DNA of 64,000 nucleotides. It comes from Pelagomonas calceolata (taxonomy: Eukaryota > Sar > Pelagophyceae > Pelagomonadales > Pelagomonadaceae). Made by a program: the position numbers and the translations under genes. Under the pieces are notes generated by a model. The model searched no databases, had not been told where the DNA came from, and saw nothing but the letters and a program-made list of their open reading frames with translations. Below, one piece after another: positions 9,786 through 18,677 of this stretch (positions within the stretch are counted from its first letter, which is position 1; every line of letters begins with the position of its first letter). The stretch is taken from NCBI GenBank assembly GCA_918797485.1, contig CAKKNE010000003.1:3720001-3784000 (forward strand). The letters are read 5' to 3'.

Positions 9786-11105
9786 TCAGCTGGTGGAAGG
9801 CGGCACGGCCCCCGCGATCAGCATGAGGCCGTCGACGACGGACTGGAGCTCGGCCGGCGACGTGTTCGTGTCGGCGCAGAGGTCCTCGACGCGCGGCGGC
9901 GACCGCGGCGGCTGCCTCGCGGATCTGATCGCCTCGGACACCGCCGACCTAACAGTAGCGGCCGCCCCGGGCGGCGCCTGCGTCGGCTGCCCCACGGTGA
10001 GCGAGCCGAGCCAGGCCGACGCGTCGTCGTACTCGTAGGCCGGCCGCAAGGACAGTACCGTTTCTCTAGGATCAGAGGGCCCGGGCGGCGGCGGCACTGT
10101 TGTGGCGGTAGCCAGGGAGTCGTGGCTCTCGCCGCGCGCCAGCGGCCGCGACGGCGACGACGGCTGCCGCGTGAAAGGTGAGGTTGGCGGCGACCGGACG
10201 CCTCGCCGGGGCCGGTCGTCCTCCACCACAGGAGCGGCTCTATTGGAGGCGAAGGCGCCGCCTCGCGCGGCGTCGACGGACACGACGCGCCCGTCGCGAC
10301 ACACCAGCTCCAGCCGACACACGTCGAGGTCGGGGTGCTCGTCGTCGGACTGCGTCGAGCCGTCCCGCGAGGAGTTCGAGTTCACGTTCGTGTCGGAGTT
10401 CGACGGCGACGCGCCGCGCTCCGTCGACGAGCCGCTTCTCGACGCGTCGGCCATCTCCGTGTCCTCGTCGTACTTCTTGGCCGGCGGCGGCGCGCGGGGC
10501 ACTTGCGTGTCCACCCTTTCTTTCGAATCGTCGTCGGAGCCGTCGTGGCTGCCGCCGCTCGACCCGTTGTTGCTGCTCGACTCGCCGCGCCGGTCCGAGT
10601 TCGAACCACCAGAATCACCTGAGCTATTGGAGACCGCGTGTCTGACGTCGGACCACTCCTGGGGCGGCCAGTTCGCGTCCCTTCGCGGTGAACTAGATGA
10701 GGACGGCGGACTCGCGTCGCGCTTCTGCTCACAGCCCGCGGCTTGCGCGAGCCACTGCGCCTGTCTCGGTCTATCAGGACCGTCCGCTAGCAATGAGCGT
10801 AAGTCCACGTCTTCGGCAGACGTGATGCCCAGCAAATCCTTGGCCGCTTGCGACGCGAAGCGGAGGCGGCAATTTTGGTCGACGGTAACTGTGGGCGGCG
10901 CCCTTGCGAGAATCTCGGAGTAGAGCTGCAATTGGGCGTTCGCCGCCGTCATTTCTTCGACGAACTGCTTCTTGCGGACTCGCGAGGTGCATGCCGAGCG
11001 TCTATTGGCCGCGCGCTTTAATCGTTTTTTCTCCTCGGCGCGGGCGCGCTCCTGGCGCTGCTGCTCGCTGAGCGGCGGCGAGGGCGGGCGGTCGCTGGTC
11101 TTCAT
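9786..11105 (-). CDS. bZIP transcription factor with PAS-like domain
   Basis: 439 residues from ATG at 11105. A basic region at about 25-50 contains the N-x7-R signature (NRRSACTSR) with flanking Lys/Arg. The following leucine zipper is short (about 50-67). A PAS-like segment starts immediately (VTVDQNCRLRFASQAAKDLL, about 72-105), as in the bZIP-PAS class of diatoms and oomycetes. A Ser/Asp-rich linker runs from about 130 to 260, then a second conserved strand (CRLELVCRDGRVVSVD) that may complete a PAS fold split by the insertion. Nuclear DNA binding is expected. No LOV flavin-cysteine motif is visible, so it is not called an aureochrome. Confidence 0.8.
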   Translation of the reverse strand: MKTSDRPPSPPLSEQQRQERARAEEKKRLKRAANRRSACTSRVRKKQFVEEMTAANAQLQLYSEILARAPPTVTVDQNCRLRFASQAAKDLLGITSAEDVDLRSLLADGPDRPRQAQWLAQAAGCEQKRDASPPSSSSSPRRDANWPPQEWSDVRHAVSNSSGDSGGSNSDRRGESSSNNGSSGGSHDGSDDDSKERVDTQVPRAPPPAKKYDEDTEMADASRSGSSTERGASPSNSDTNVNSNSSRDGSTQSDDEHPDLDVCRLELVCRDGRVVSVDAARGGAFASNRAAPVVEDDRPRRGVRSPPTSPFTRQPSSPSRPLARGESHDSLATATTVPPPPGPSDPRETVLSLRPAYEYDDASAWLGSLTVGQPTQAPPGAAATVRSAVSEAIRSARQPPRSPPRVEDLCADTNTSPAELQSVVDGLMLIAGAVPPSTS

Positions 11106-12169
11106 CGTGGCTGGTTGCTATTGCAGCCGTCGGGCGCGGAACTCGTAGTTTTGAGTTTTGCACGTCGGTCGCGGCTTCCGCGTGGGTACGATGGCTTCTA
11201 TGCGACGCAGCTCACAGGTTGCCGCGCCAGGCGTCGCGCGTCGTCCCTGAGTAGCTTACACGCAGAGCGTTTTGGCCGTCACGCGCCGCACGACAGCGAC
11301 AGCCGGAGGCGTGATTTTTAAGAGCTCACCGCTTCGCGTGAGCGCCGTTTGACAGCGCGATTTCGCGGCAGCAGGCGCTCACGATACCAGTAGCCCTGCG
11401 AATGCGGCGATATCCACCGATAACCGCGTACCACACTCACAGTGGCCTGCCAGCGGGCCGTCCAGGCCTTCTGCTTCCATGCTTGTCATTCTCTAGCCCG
11501 CGGAGCCACCCCTCTAGGCCTCCCTTCACCCCTCTAGCACTCGTTCAAGTTAACAGCGAGCAATCGGGAGCGGAACAAACGTGAGGAAGAGGGTATTCGG
11601 AGAAGGCTGGGAGGGGGGGGGAGCTGCTGGGTTGAAGCACGAACACGCGACATGCAGCCGTTTGAGACTGCTCGGTTCGCTACTGGTCCAAAGAGACCAA
11701 TGGGACACGTACTGGGGGCCGAAAAAAATAATTTTTTTAATTCGCGATATTGACGACGCCACCAGGGCGGCCGCGTCGATGGAATCCTGTCCATCCGCGG
11801 CCCGGAGGTTTCCCGGGGTCGCCTACGGGTCGGTATTAGACATGCGCAACCGCCTACGCCGCCACTTCCAGTCTAAGATACATCTCCCAAGGTCCTTGGC
11901 GCTCCACGGCACTGGACCATGGTTTCCCAAAGATTTCGATCCAGAGCTCTCCGGGGGGCCCCAAGAACCGGCGCATGCGGTGCAGGTGACTACCCGACCC
12001 CAGGCCTATCCCAGAGGGCGTCTGCGAGCCGATCTGCCCCCGAAAAAAGTGAGCAATTTGGGCCCGATGGCGCCCCGTCCCCGTAAAAAACGTCAATTTC
12101 TCTAGGCCCCCAGGAACCACAATAGCGGTCTCTTCGGACCCCATACTACCCCACCGATAGTCAATTACA

Positions 12170-13235
12170 AATATATGACATCTACACCACGAGAAGGGTA
12201 CTTTTGGCCGCCCACGCTCGGGACGTGAACATCTTTATCTGGACCTCGCGTAAGTCGGTCGGTCATGAAACAAACGATCGCGTTATGGTCCATGGTGATG
12301 GTACACGGGCTGATGGTCGCAGGTCTAGGTCTTGAGCCCAAATTAGCAAGATAGTGCGGTCTCGGGCTCGGAGATCCGCGCCGAGCATCTTGGGGTCTCG
12401 GAGCAATGTAGTAGCAGTTTAGCCCGGTTGGCTGGCCCGTCTCACAACTAAAACGCCCGAAACGCAAATTTATTTTATAACTCATCGGTCTGGGGCCTTT
12501 CCGGGGCTCCGTCTACACACCGTCGCCCGCGGAGAACGGGCAAGTCTGTCGATTGTGAATAGAACAACGGCGTTATGGTCCATCTGGATGGTGGCGTCGC
12601 TGATACTCGCAGGTTTAGTTTATTTTGTCGTTTGTGTATAAACGCGCGGTACCAAAGTTGCCGAATCCCGCGGCTCATACGGATCACCTCAAATAGCTCA
12701 GTGGGCGCTGATGCGGGCTAGATGGACTCTACCACTAACAAACGGAGGGAAACGAACATAAACTCGGGAGTTGTCTAGTAGAACTCTTCTCCGGCCCTCC
12801 GAGCGCGGGCCGTCGGCTCCGGTTCCGTCGATTGTGGATGAAAACTGGGCTGGAGTTGATATAATGTCCTATCTGGACGGTAGATGGCGGCATTAATCGC
12901 TGGTCTACTTTGAAAACTCGTAAGACTCATCCGCGAATGTCGCGGGCGGTGCCTTCCGGGAGGCGCGAGGGTATGTTCCCGGGCCTCTATTCTAAAATCT
13001 TTGGTCGCGGCGATCGACTGGGATGTATTCTGAATTTGGGTCATTCTTTTGACGCTATCGGGGCGTATCTTTAGATTTGCTAGTATGTCACACGCTAGCT
13101 TCTTGCTGCTGAATCCTTGGGTGCTATTCGTAAAGAAATGGTCTCAGTGGACGGCTATGGTGATTTCTGAATTTGGGGACTCATATATAATATATATAAG
13201 TGCTCGAGGCAGGATCGCGTCGATGGCGTGAGGGG
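12170..13235. repeat. Decayed ~300-bp tandem array
   Basis: Similar blocks recur at about 300-bp spacing: GCGTTATGGTCCATGGTGATGG near 12280 is echoed as GCGTTATGGTCCATCTGGATGG near 12570, as ATAATGTCCTATCTGGACGG near 12865, and weakly as ATGGTCTCAGTGGACGGCTATGG near 13138. CGATTGTGAATAGAACA / CGATTGTGGATGAAAAC also precede the 2nd and 3rd. Units are heavily diverged and noncoding. Confidence 0.45.
13079..13099 (-). repeat. Divergent GCTAG...CTAGC motif copy
   Basis: GCTAGTATGTCACACGCTAGC on the plus strand is close in reverse to the copy at 32004-32027 (GCTAGCG, ATGTAACATACTAGC). It sits within the gene-poor region rather than next to a recognised start. Confidence 0.4.
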
Positions 13236-13289
13236 TCCTAGGTACTACGTCGTACGTACGAATGTTGAAATCTTACACGGAGCTTCTAG

Positions 13290-13991
13290 CTAGCCGAGGA
13301 GGACGGATCCAAACGCTCCTAGGGGCCCATTGAGGTTGCGGAATGCCTCGGGTTCAACGGCTTCGTAGCGTGACCACGAGCCGTCGTTGGCACGCTCCCA
13401 TGCCACGCCGTCCCTATAGAAGAAGACGATGCGGCCGTTGTGGACGCACTCACAGAAATGACTATAAACAAACGTTTCGTCAAACTCTCCGCGGAAAAAC
13501 GGCCGCCCGAGGTCGGTCCATGTGTCGGACTGCGGGTCATAATTGTAAAAAAATGCGTGGCTTTCGATAAACAACCTCCCGTCAGCAACAAATATCCGCC
13601 AGCCGCCGGACGGTACTTCTGGATGCCGCGCCCCTAATCGCCACGTCCGAGTGGAAATGTCGTAGATCTGCAAAATATTTGTGTGGTTTCCAAACTGATT
13701 GTCTCCTAGAATGAAGCCTCCCACGATGAACAGCTGGTCGCCGATGACGCCCGACGACGCGCACATGCAGCCGTGTGGCATCGGAGGCAATTCCTCCAGG
13801 ACGATGCCGCGCTCCGCAAAGCCCCACTCTCGGCGCAGGCGGAGAAATCGCGGGCCGCTTATAACCGCTCGAAATGCGCGACAAGCGGCGGCCGTGGCGC
13901 CGTGGTCGGCGCGTGGAACGCCGATTAGGACGCGCAGCAGGAGGTCATCTGGTAGGTCCAGGAGAGGAGAGCTAGCTGTAGCATTATCCAT
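13290..13991 (-). CDS. F-box / kelch-repeat protein
   Basis: 233 residues from ATG at 13991. Residues about 10-50 form an F-box (LLDLPDDLLLRVLIGVPRAD, then CRAFRAVISGPRFLRLRREW). Kelch-type blades follow (SSGVIGDQLFIVGG, LQIYDISTRTWRLGARHP, YNYDPQSDTWTDLGRP). Only about two blades are visible, fewer than the five to seven of a full propeller, so this is a short member or lacks its end. Such proteins act as substrate receptors in SCF ubiquitin ligases. A GCTAG motif lies about 100 bp upstream. Confidence 0.8.
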   Translation of the reverse strand: MDNATASSPLLDLPDDLLLRVLIGVPRADHGATAAACRAFRAVISGPRFLRLRREWGFAERGIVLEELPPMPHGCMCASSGVIGDQLFIVGGFILGDNQFGNHTNILQIYDISTRTWRLGARHPEVPSGGWRIFVADGRLFIESHAFFYNYDPQSDTWTDLGRPFFRGEFDETFVYSHFCECVHNGRIVFFYRDGVAWERANDGSWSRYEAVEPEAFRNLNGPLGAFGSVLLG

Positions 13992-14090
13992 AAGGATTGA
14001 TTTTCAATCACGCCAGGTTATGCTTGTCGTCCCGGCGGCGGCGATTTATCGATTACAAGCACCAAGCACCAATCTAGGTAGCCCGCGTGG

Positions 14091-14118
14091 GCTAGCGGAC
14101 TGTAAGACACTAGCAAGC
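14091..14118 (+). promoter_or_regulatory. Recurrent promoter motif copy
   Basis: GCTAGCGGACTGTAAGA followed by CACTAGCAAGC. It lies 100 bp upstream of the F-box/kelch ATG (minus) and just downstream of the NCAPG2 3' end. Confidence 0.65.
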
Positions 14119-14167
14119 TTCAAGCTTTCGATTACACTTGCTGCCATGCTTAGACAGGGATAGGGGA

Positions 14168-17100
14168 TCAGAACGCCTGGGAAAGGATCGGCTCCGCCGC
14201 AACAACGTCGTTGGACCGGTCGCCGAGCGCGCCGCGGCGCACGTCGACGCCGTGCGCCTGCAGCGCCGCGAGCAACGGATCGGCCCGGACGCGGCCCTTG
14301 CCCGGCGTCTGCGGCGTCATACCAGAGGAGCGCTCCCGGACGGCGTCGACGAAGTCCTCCAATCTTTCACCTCGAGCCAACGCGCGGACCGCCCGTTGCG
14401 CGCCGTCGCTGTCATGCTCGAGCCACCTTGATAACGCACAAGCTAGCGGGCCGTCGGCGTCTCCCGATAATTCCCCGCGCAACCGCAACGCGACGGCCAA
14501 CGACGCCACGGCCTCGACGCAAGGTGGTTCTCCGAGCCACGCTTCACACGCCGCAGCCAAGACCCGCGTCGTCGCGGGCGCGCCCGAAGAAGCCACCACT
14601 GATGTAGCGACGGCGCAGCAAGCTCTAAAAGGAGCGTCGCTCGTCCCACCAGCATCCTCATTAATCTCATCGGTCCTCTGTCGAGCTAACTCGGGCGACA
14701 GGATCTCTTCGCCGCTTTCCACGAGCGCCACAGCGGCATCCAAAGCTCTTTTGAGATCTTTGGCCAGGACCTTGTCGGCCTCGGAAGAAGCCTCCCTTGC
14801 AGAAAACTTGAGGACGGCCAGTCGAGCCTCCAACGTTGCCATGAGCGCCGCGTCGCGACATGACGACGCTCTGCAAGCGGCATGTAACGCGTCGACGGCC
14901 TTCGCGTCGCGCATGAGCTGCTTTCTAGCGTCTCGCGCGGTAGGATCGTTCCGCAGGATAATGCGACCGATCGCACAAGCCGCCGCTTCTGAGGAGGAAG
15001 ATGGAGCCTTCTCCTTAACGCGGCCTCGCTTCCTAGTCCCGGGCTTCTCCTTCGCCGTCGTAGTGTTCAAGGCGAACAGCGTCTCCGCGAGCGTGCGCGC
15101 GACGTCGCCGGCCTGCTTCATACCTCTACCGGCTAACCGGCATGCGGCATCGGCCGCCGCCGCGACGGACTCGGCGTCATTCAAGGAAGAGGGAGCCACC
15201 ACCCTCTGAATACCATCTCTCCTTTGAGCCTTCGACCGCGCGGCGCCCGCCTGCGTCGAACGACGCGTCGCGAAACCGTCTCCGTGCACCCACGAGACGC
15301 GTAGACTCTCGTGTGATCGCGACGACGCCATCTTCACAAAGTTGAAGTTGGGAAACGTTCGGAAATCACGCTGAGTCACTGACCTCGGCCTCGTCCTGGC
15401 CCCTTAATCCACCAAGCGCGACCGCCGTCCGCAGACCTCGTAAGTCCTCGCTCTGCAAACCGCTGTCTACTAGTGATTGGACACAAGTCGCAACACCATC
15501 ACCAACATAGGCCGCGAGCTTGCGGGCGCCCTCGGTGTTCGCTGACAACGGACCGCGCGCCAGCGACGCGTAGGCCGTGGCCGCGACGGCCACCAGCGCT
15601 TGTGACGACGGCGCCTCATAATCTTCGCCGGACTTGCGCTTCTTCGTAGGCGTCTTGGACACTTCCGACGCGGCCTTGGACGCCATGACCTGTGTGGAGC
15701 ATCGTTGTCTCGCGTCCTGTCTCTCGTGAGGAGCGATGGCGCACGGCCTGCACGCCGTCGAGCGGACGCGTAGACGGCGTCGCGAGACCCGTAGACCATC
15801 TGACGCCCGCGTCGACGGCGTCGCGGCGACGCGGTCTCGTGAAGACGCCATCGCCGCGACCGCGGTCCGAACGGCCTCGAAAACGATGCATGACGATGGC
15901 GTGAAAGGACGCCGCGAGCGCACGACGAAGCGCGCCACGTCCTCGGCCGGCGCGAGCTCCGCGAGCCTTCCATAAAAAGCTCTCGCAGCTAAAGGTTTCT
16001 TGTTGTAGAGAGCGGCGGCCAAAGCGACCTGTCTCGAACCGTCCTCAAGGGGAAAGTAAGCTTTCACGAGCAACTTGGCGATGGCTTGGGAAGACCCTCT
16101 CCTCGACTCATCATCCTCCGCGATTCTCTGCAAAAGATTCTCGGAACCGACGGCGGCAAACGCAGCATCTATCGAAGTGGATTGCGCATACGCGCCTAGG
16201 AGATGCGCGCAGGCGTTCCTCACGACCGGCGACTTGTCGTGGAGGTGGCGAGACGCGTCGCGCAAGGCCTTTCGTAAAGTCTTTTCGCCAGCACCAGCCG
16301 AGGTAATATGTTTCGACGACGCGCAGGCCGTCAACGCCTTCAGCGCGGCTTCTCGCACGGCCGGCGACGTGGAATCGCGGCAGCAAGTAGCCCCGAGCGT
16401 CCGTAGCATGTGCGTGGCGGGACCCTTGGCCAGCTTCGGCCAGCACGTCGCGAGCGCTCGTCCGGACGCGTGGCAGGCCGCCGCTCGGCAACTCGGGTCG
16501 GGGTCCTCGGTCAGGGCGTTTTTTAATAGAGTGAGCTGGCGCTCGATCGCCGAGGTCGAGACGTCCTTGGACCTGCGCGAAACCGTCGCGTCGATGGCGT
16601 GGAGACGCGTGTTGATGATAGGACGCCGATTCAAACGCGTCGGGGTCGGCGATGGGAAAGCACGTCCCGAGGACCTCGAAAGCTCTTCTTCGACATTCGT
16701 TATTCGGTGCGGTGATATGGCGCCACAACAACGGAGCGTAGACGCGCTCCACACAGGCTCTCTTCACCTTCGTTCCTGTCACGGAGCAGTGTAAAGCGCT
16801 GTCTAGCAGTGATTTGAGTTGCGAGGCTAGTTTCTTGGACTTGGAGAACAGAAAAGCCCTCGCTAAATCCTGGAGGTAGTCCTCTTCAAAACTCTCCGTG
16901 TCACCCTCCTTCGCCAGAGAATCAAAGGCCCGCTTGTAGCAGTCGCCGGCGGCTCTAGCTCGAGCCTGCGTCCAGGACGGCAGCGCCTTCTTCACGGACT
17001 GATGCGCGGCGCTCGAAGCTAAAGTATTGCCTCTTAAAACGCCCGCGACGAAGTCCTTGCCCCGGGCGCTTCGCAGGAACGCCGGACTTGACGCGGTCGA

Positions 17101-17775
17101 CGCGAGTAGACCTCGCAATCCCGCCGCCGACGCGTCGTCGAGGTCGACGGGCGCGAGCATCGATGCCGAAGTGGCACATCTCGCGACGTCTTCACTTGTG
17201 GCGCCGTCGGACAGCGCTCGCACCAGCAAATACGGCAACACCCGAGGCGCGGCGAAGGGCGCCTGTTCCCGCGCCCACCAGGCCTCGCCGCACCGCGCTA
17301 TCGAATCCCGCAGCGCGTCGTCGTGCTCCGCCTGCCAGAGATCTAAAAGCGCGTCGAGTAACGCTTCGGCCGTCGCCGACAGGTCGTCTTCCGCTTTCTT
17401 GCCCATCTTCGGCTTGGTGAAGGCCTCGCGGCAGCACTGGGCGGCTCTTTTGAGCGCCTGCGCCGCCTGGCGGCCGCGCGCGCCGCCCGCGAGCACGGTC
17501 TCTACATGTGTTGAAACGCCATGGCCAAAGGGTGCCTCGTGCGCGTCGAGCAGCCGCTGGAGGTCCGCCGCGGCTTCGGCGTTGGGGCTGTCCGGCTCCT
17601 CTTCGATTGAGGATCCTCCGTCGTCGTCGGACTCGACGTAGCCGTCGGAGTGTTCCTCATTCTCGGCCTCCGCCTCGGCGGGGTCGATCGTAGCCGGTCC
17701 CGGCCGGCGGATGGCGCCGTCGGGCGCCTCGGCGGCGTCGGTCATGGCTGTGGGCTCCTCGGTGGCGCCGTCCAT
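14168..17775 (-). CDS. NCAPG2: Condensin II complex subunit G2 (NCAPG2-like)
   Basis: Four exons: 17775-16625, 16572-15927, 15689-15384 and 15331-14168, giving 1088 codons, near the usual 1,100-1,150 of NCAP-G2. An acidic N-terminus precedes HEAT repeats. Family-typical blocks include YAPLLWRHITAPNNECRRRA, FEVLGTCFPIADPD, and a later segment with LVKAYFPLEDGS and AARAFYGRLAELAP. The protein is a kleisin-associated HEAT subunit of condensin II in nuclear chromosome condensation. Start: the first ATG of the conserved frame (MDGATEEPTAM); the open frame continues upstream but only antisense to the HIT gene. All three introns are introner-like or very short. Confidence 0.85.
15332..15383 (-). other. 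52-bp intron 3 of the NCAPG2 gene
   Basis: Donor GTCAGT, acceptor GTGAAG, phase 0. Its start GTCAGTGACTCAGCGTGA resembles eEF3 intron 2; the rest is pyrimidine-rich (CAACTTCAACTTT). Confidence 0.65.
15690..15926 (-). mobile_element. Introner-like intron 2 of the NCAPG2 gene
   Basis: 237 bp. The acceptor end CTCCACACAG matches the CTGTGTGGAG inverted terminus. The interior repeats the CACGCCATCG / CGATGGCGT core several times. Flanks GTCGTGCG (donor side) and GTCATGGC (exon side) agree at 5 of 8, as expected for a decayed target duplication. Donor GTCGTG is phase 0. Confidence 0.75.
16573..16624 (-). mobile_element. 52-bp introner-like intron 1 of the NCAPG2 gene
   Basis: Donor GTCCTA, acceptor CGCAG. 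The middle is the introner core (CTCCACGCCATCGACGCGAC). Duplicated flanks GTCCTATC / GTCCAAGG agree at 5 of 8. This is the shortest element that still carries the core. Confidence 0.75.
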
Positions 17776-17971
17776 GGCCTCCGCGCGCCGCGAGCGGCTG
17801 GTTCTTGGCTTAACAACTGAAACCGAGTTGAAACCGCCGCGAGGGCTCGCTGCCGTTTTAGGGTTGGTGACGGCTGGTAACGTGTTTGAAGGAGCTGCTG
17901 GAACGTGCCTGTGACCTCTGATACGGCCAGCAGCGTGAGCAACCACTCGCAACGTGAAATGAGTTTTGTTT

Positions 17972-17995
17972 CCTAGTGTCTTACTGCACGCTAGC
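17972..17995 (-). promoter_or_regulatory. Recurrent promoter motif copy
   Basis: CCTAGTGTCTTACTG then CACGCTAGCG, the reverse orientation of the motif. It lies about 200 bp from both the NCAPG2 ATG (17775, minus) and the HIT ATG (18203, plus), near the centre of the divergent promoter. Confidence 0.65.
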
Positions 17996-18202
17996 GCCTC
18001 TTTTTTGCGCCCAATTTTGGCAAAAAAGGAGCTGTCCAACGCAAGCTCTGCGCCTGCGAGGTGTCCAACGCAAGCTCTGTGCCAGCGACAAGCCGGCCGA
18101 GCCTCGTGCATCTCTAGAAAAAAGCTGGAGCTGCGTCTGATCACTGCCTGGCTCCTAGCCACCGCCGCAGCGCTCGAGCCCAACTGCGCCTCCAACAAAG
18201 AG

Positions 18203-18634
18203 ATGAGTCTCTTCACGAAGATTATCCGCAAGGAAATTCCCAGCTGCAAGGTTGGAGCAGGGGAGCTCTGGTACGCGTTCCTGGACATCAATCCGAGACG
18301 AGCGGGCCACACGCTAGTCGTCCCCGTCGAAGAGAAGCAGCGCCTCGCCGAGCTGTCGGCGGAGTCGCGGGCCGCGCTCATGGAGGGCGTCGCGGACGCC
18401 CAGCGGCGATTAGGCAAGGTCTTCGACACGCAGGATTTCACCGTCGTTTTACACGACGGGCCCCTCGCGGGGCAAGAAGTCCCGCACGTGCATATCCACG
18501 TGATGCCGCGCACGAGCGGCGACGGCGGCCGCTGTGCCGGCATGGCAGCCTTCCCCGACGCGCCGCCCATCGGCAGCGTCGAGCCGGACTTCGCGGCGCT
18601 CGGGGCTCTGTCGGAGAAGCTTCAGGCGGCGTGA
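18203..18634 (+). CDS. HIT-family (HINT/PKCI-like) purine nucleotide hydrolase
   Basis: 143 residues from ATG at 18203 (MSLFTKIIRKEIPS). All HIT landmarks are present: FTKIIRKEIP, AFLDINPRRAGHTLVVPVEE, and the histidine triad VPHVHIHVMPR at about residues 94-104. HINT enzymes cleave AMP-lysine or AMP-amine conjugates in cytosol or organelles. The frame is open upstream but contains no earlier ATG. It is divergent from the NCAPG2 gene and converges on the GRIP gene. Confidence 0.9.
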   Translation: MSLFTKIIRKEIPSCKVGAGELWYAFLDINPRRAGHTLVVPVEEKQRLAELSAESRAALMEGVADAQRRLGKVFDTQDFTVVLHDGPLAGQEVPHVHIHVMPRTSGDGGRCAGMAAFPDAPPIGSVEPDFAALGALSEKLQAA

Positions 18635-18677
18635 GGCATTGTGTGTCGCGGCGATGGCCTCGTGGTACGAGTAAGTC

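Larger units (their letters stand above)
11106..13289. other. 2.2-kb gene-poor region
   Basis: No ORF here has convincing coding character; the longest (11581-12105, plus) is low complexity and unlike known families. There is an almost palindromic A7-T-A-A-T7 block near 11727. The right half (about 12170-13235) is a decayed repeat array listed separately. Sequence is visibly more AT-rich than the genes. It may be remains of transposons or noncoding transcription units. Confidence 0.5.

Noticed and set aside
11581-12105. 174-codon plus ORF in the gene-poor region
   Set aside because: No family resemblance, mixed composition, and frames on the other strand are equally open.
16111-18570. Long minus ORF running from the NCAPG2 gene through the HIT gene
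   Set aside because: The upstream part is antisense to the conserved HIT coding sequence; the real start is ATG 17775.
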